A stretch of 14,931 nt of DNA, from the NCBI GenBank assembly GCA_023430775.1, contig JAEYYY010000472.1, positions 1 through 14,931 of the forward strand, written 5' to 3'. This DNA is from Pseudomonadota bacterium. GTDB lineage: Bacteria > Myxococcota_A > Polyangia > Haliangiales > Haliangiaceae. The position numbers and the translations under genes were made by a program. The notes under the pieces were generated by a model. The model saw nothing but the letters and a program-made list of their open reading frames with translations, did not search any database and was not told the DNA's origin. Shown one piece after another: positions 13,761 to 14,931 of this stretch; position 1 is the first letter of the stretch; every line of letters begins with the position of its first letter.

Positions 13761-14931
13761 AGACCGGGCCGTGGATCGAGCGCCTCGAGGCGATCGCGGT
13801 CGGCCGCGAGGTCGTCGCGGTGGCCGGCAAGCGGGATGCGGCCGCGGTGCTGACGTCGCGCGTGCACGTGATGCCGGTGTCGCTGCTCGAGGACAAGGGC
13901 GCCGCATGGTCGCTCGACGCGACGAGCCCGGTGTTCGCGCTCGCGTGGGCGGGCGACGAGCTGCTGCTCGCCGGTGGTGATGACGCCACGCTGTCGGCCT
14001 ACGACGTCACCGGCAAGCGCAAGCTCGCCGAGCTGTCGCTCGGTGGTTCGATCCGGGCGATCGCCGTCGACGCTGCGGTGGCGCGCGGTGACAGCGGGAC
14101 GGTCGTCGCGGGCACGGCGGATGGTGCGATCCACGTCGTCGCGCTCGCGATCCAGAGCGGCAGCCCGAGGTTGTCGAGCGTGGCCAGGCACGCCGTCTCC
14201 GATGGTCCGATCCAGGCGATCGCAGCGGATCCGGCCGGGCTGTGGGTGTGCGGTGGCGCGGATGGTCAGCTACGAATCCTCAAGGACACCAGCGTGCGCG
14301 CGATCGCGCCGGGCGGCGACGGCGGCGTTCGTGCCATCGCCTGCGTCGGCGATGGCCGCGCGGTCGTAGGGTGCGGTGATGGATCGATCCGCGTGTGCTT
14401 CGTGGTCGGTGATGTCGAGGCCGTGGATCGCTCGGGCGATCACGGTCACGAGGCCGCGGTGCGCGGCGTCGTGCTGGCGCCGGCGATCGTCGACGATGCC
14501 GGGCGCGAGCAACCGCGCCGGATGTTCTCGGTCGGCGAGGACGGCGCGCTCAAGTGCTGGTACCTCGACGGCGCGCGGCGACCGAAGACGATCGAGCTCG
14601 GGATCGGACCGGCGACCGCGCTCGCGCTTGCTGCCGGGCCGGTTCCGAAGGTCGACAAGGCGATCGGACGGCTGTGGGTCGCCGGCACGAATCGCAAGGT
14701 CTGCGCGCTCGTGCTCGACGGTGATGCCGAGGTGCACGGCACGCCGGTGAGCTTCGGTGGGCTGCTCGACGGCTACGAGGCTCAGCTCCGCGACGGCAAG
14801 GCCGCCGTCAAGGTGAAGATGGAGATCGTCAACCAGCTCTCCGACCTCGCCGAGGACGAAGCGCGGGTGCTGCTGGACTACGCGCTGGGCAACGGCCCGC
14901 CGGAGGTGCGCGTCGCGGCGACGCAGGCGAT
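13757..14931 (+). CDS. WD40-like beta-propeller protein, 3'-truncated by the window, then start of a helical region
   Basis: The GTG at 13757 overlaps the preceding stop as GTGA, and the frame stays open to the window end: 391 codons, with the C-terminus missing. Residues about 15-340 are a series of four-strand repeats with WD40-like turns: VFALAWAGDELLLAGGDDATLSAYD, SIRAIAVD...VVAGTADGAIHVV, PIQAIAADPAGLWVCGGADGQLRIL, VRAIACVGDGRAVVGCGDGSIRVC, then a HEAAVRGVVLAP...MFSVGEDGALKCWYLDG blade. These read as blades with the G-x-DG-x-h-x-h pattern, typical of propellers that bind protein partners. From about 354 on, MEIVNQLSDLAEDEARVLLDYALGNGPPEVRVAATQA is helical and HEAT-like, so the full protein may be a propeller-solenoid fusion. 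There is no signal peptide, so it is likely cytoplasmic. Its function is unknown, but it is probably a partner of the upstream helical-repeat protein. Confidence 0.82.
   Translation, partial: MKTGPWIERLEAIAVGREVVAVAGKRDAAAVLTSRVHVMPVSLLEDKGAAWSLDATSPVFALAWAGDELLLAGGDDATLSAYDVTGKRKLAELSLGGSIRAIAVDAAVARGDSGTVVAGTADGAIHVVALAIQSGSPRLSSVARHAVSDGPIQAIAADPAGLWVCGGADGQLRILKDTSVRAIAPGGDGGVRAIACVGDGRAVVGCGDGSIRVCFVVGDVEAVDRSGDHGHEAAVRGVVLAPAIVDDAGREQPRRMFSVGEDGALKCWYLDGARRPKTIELGIGPATALALAAGPVPKVDKAIGRLWVAGTNRKVCALVLDGDAEVHGTPVSFGGLLDGYEAQLRDGKAAVKVKMEIVNQLSDLAEDEARVLLDYALGNGPPEVRVAATQA

Overview
The window is very GC-rich, densely packed DNA with strong G/C bias at third codon positions and many GTG or TTG starts. 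HDOD and FHA proteins, large helical-repeat and beta-propeller proteins, and an SspB-type ClpXP adaptor together suggest a Myxococcota-like (deltaproteobacterial) chromosome, perhaps near Haliangium/Kofleriaceae. That placement is inference; there is no rRNA or other marker here to prove it. I see no tRNA, rRNA, insertion sequence, phage gene or CRISPR array, so this looks like ordinary chromosome.

Layout. (1) 1-2498, plus strand: the 3' part of hscA (Hsp70-type Fe-S chaperone), fdx ([2Fe-2S] ferredoxin) and a small secreted protein, tightly coupled; this is the distal end of an ISC iron-sulfur operon. (2) 2527-3522, plus: an FHA-domain protein, tail to tail (4-nt overlap) with a TetR-family repressor (3519-4109, minus). 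(3) The repressor diverges from an M28-type zinc peptidase (4145-5152, plus). The 35-bp gap is almost filled by a 28-bp palindrome that should be the repressor's operator. An HDOD protein follows (5189-6190, plus). (4) 6187-7843, minus: folB, a hotdog thioesterase coupled to it by an ATGA overlap, and an SspB-like adaptor. (5) 7906-8493, plus: a small lipoprotein, converging on peptide deformylase (def, 8546-9094, minus). The junction carries two exact 25-bp tandem repeats and other short duplications. (6) def diverges from ribA (GTP cyclohydrolase II), which is followed by mrp/apbC (Fe-S carrier ATPase). (7) 10962 to the end, plus: a 932-aa helical-repeat protein overlapping by GTGA with a beta-propeller protein that runs off the window; neither is recognised beyond its fold.

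Housekeeping functions dominate: Fe-S assembly (hscA, fdx, mrp), folate and riboflavin synthesis (folB, ribA), N-terminal protein processing (def) and proteolysis control (sspB). The points most worth a second look are a Cys/His-rich insertion inside the HscA ATPase domain, the helical-repeat/propeller pair, the TetR operator, the fused N-terminal half of the SspB protein, and a recurring pattern of TAnnnT boxes just upstream of start codons that lack a Shine-Dalgarno, which hints at leaderless transcripts.
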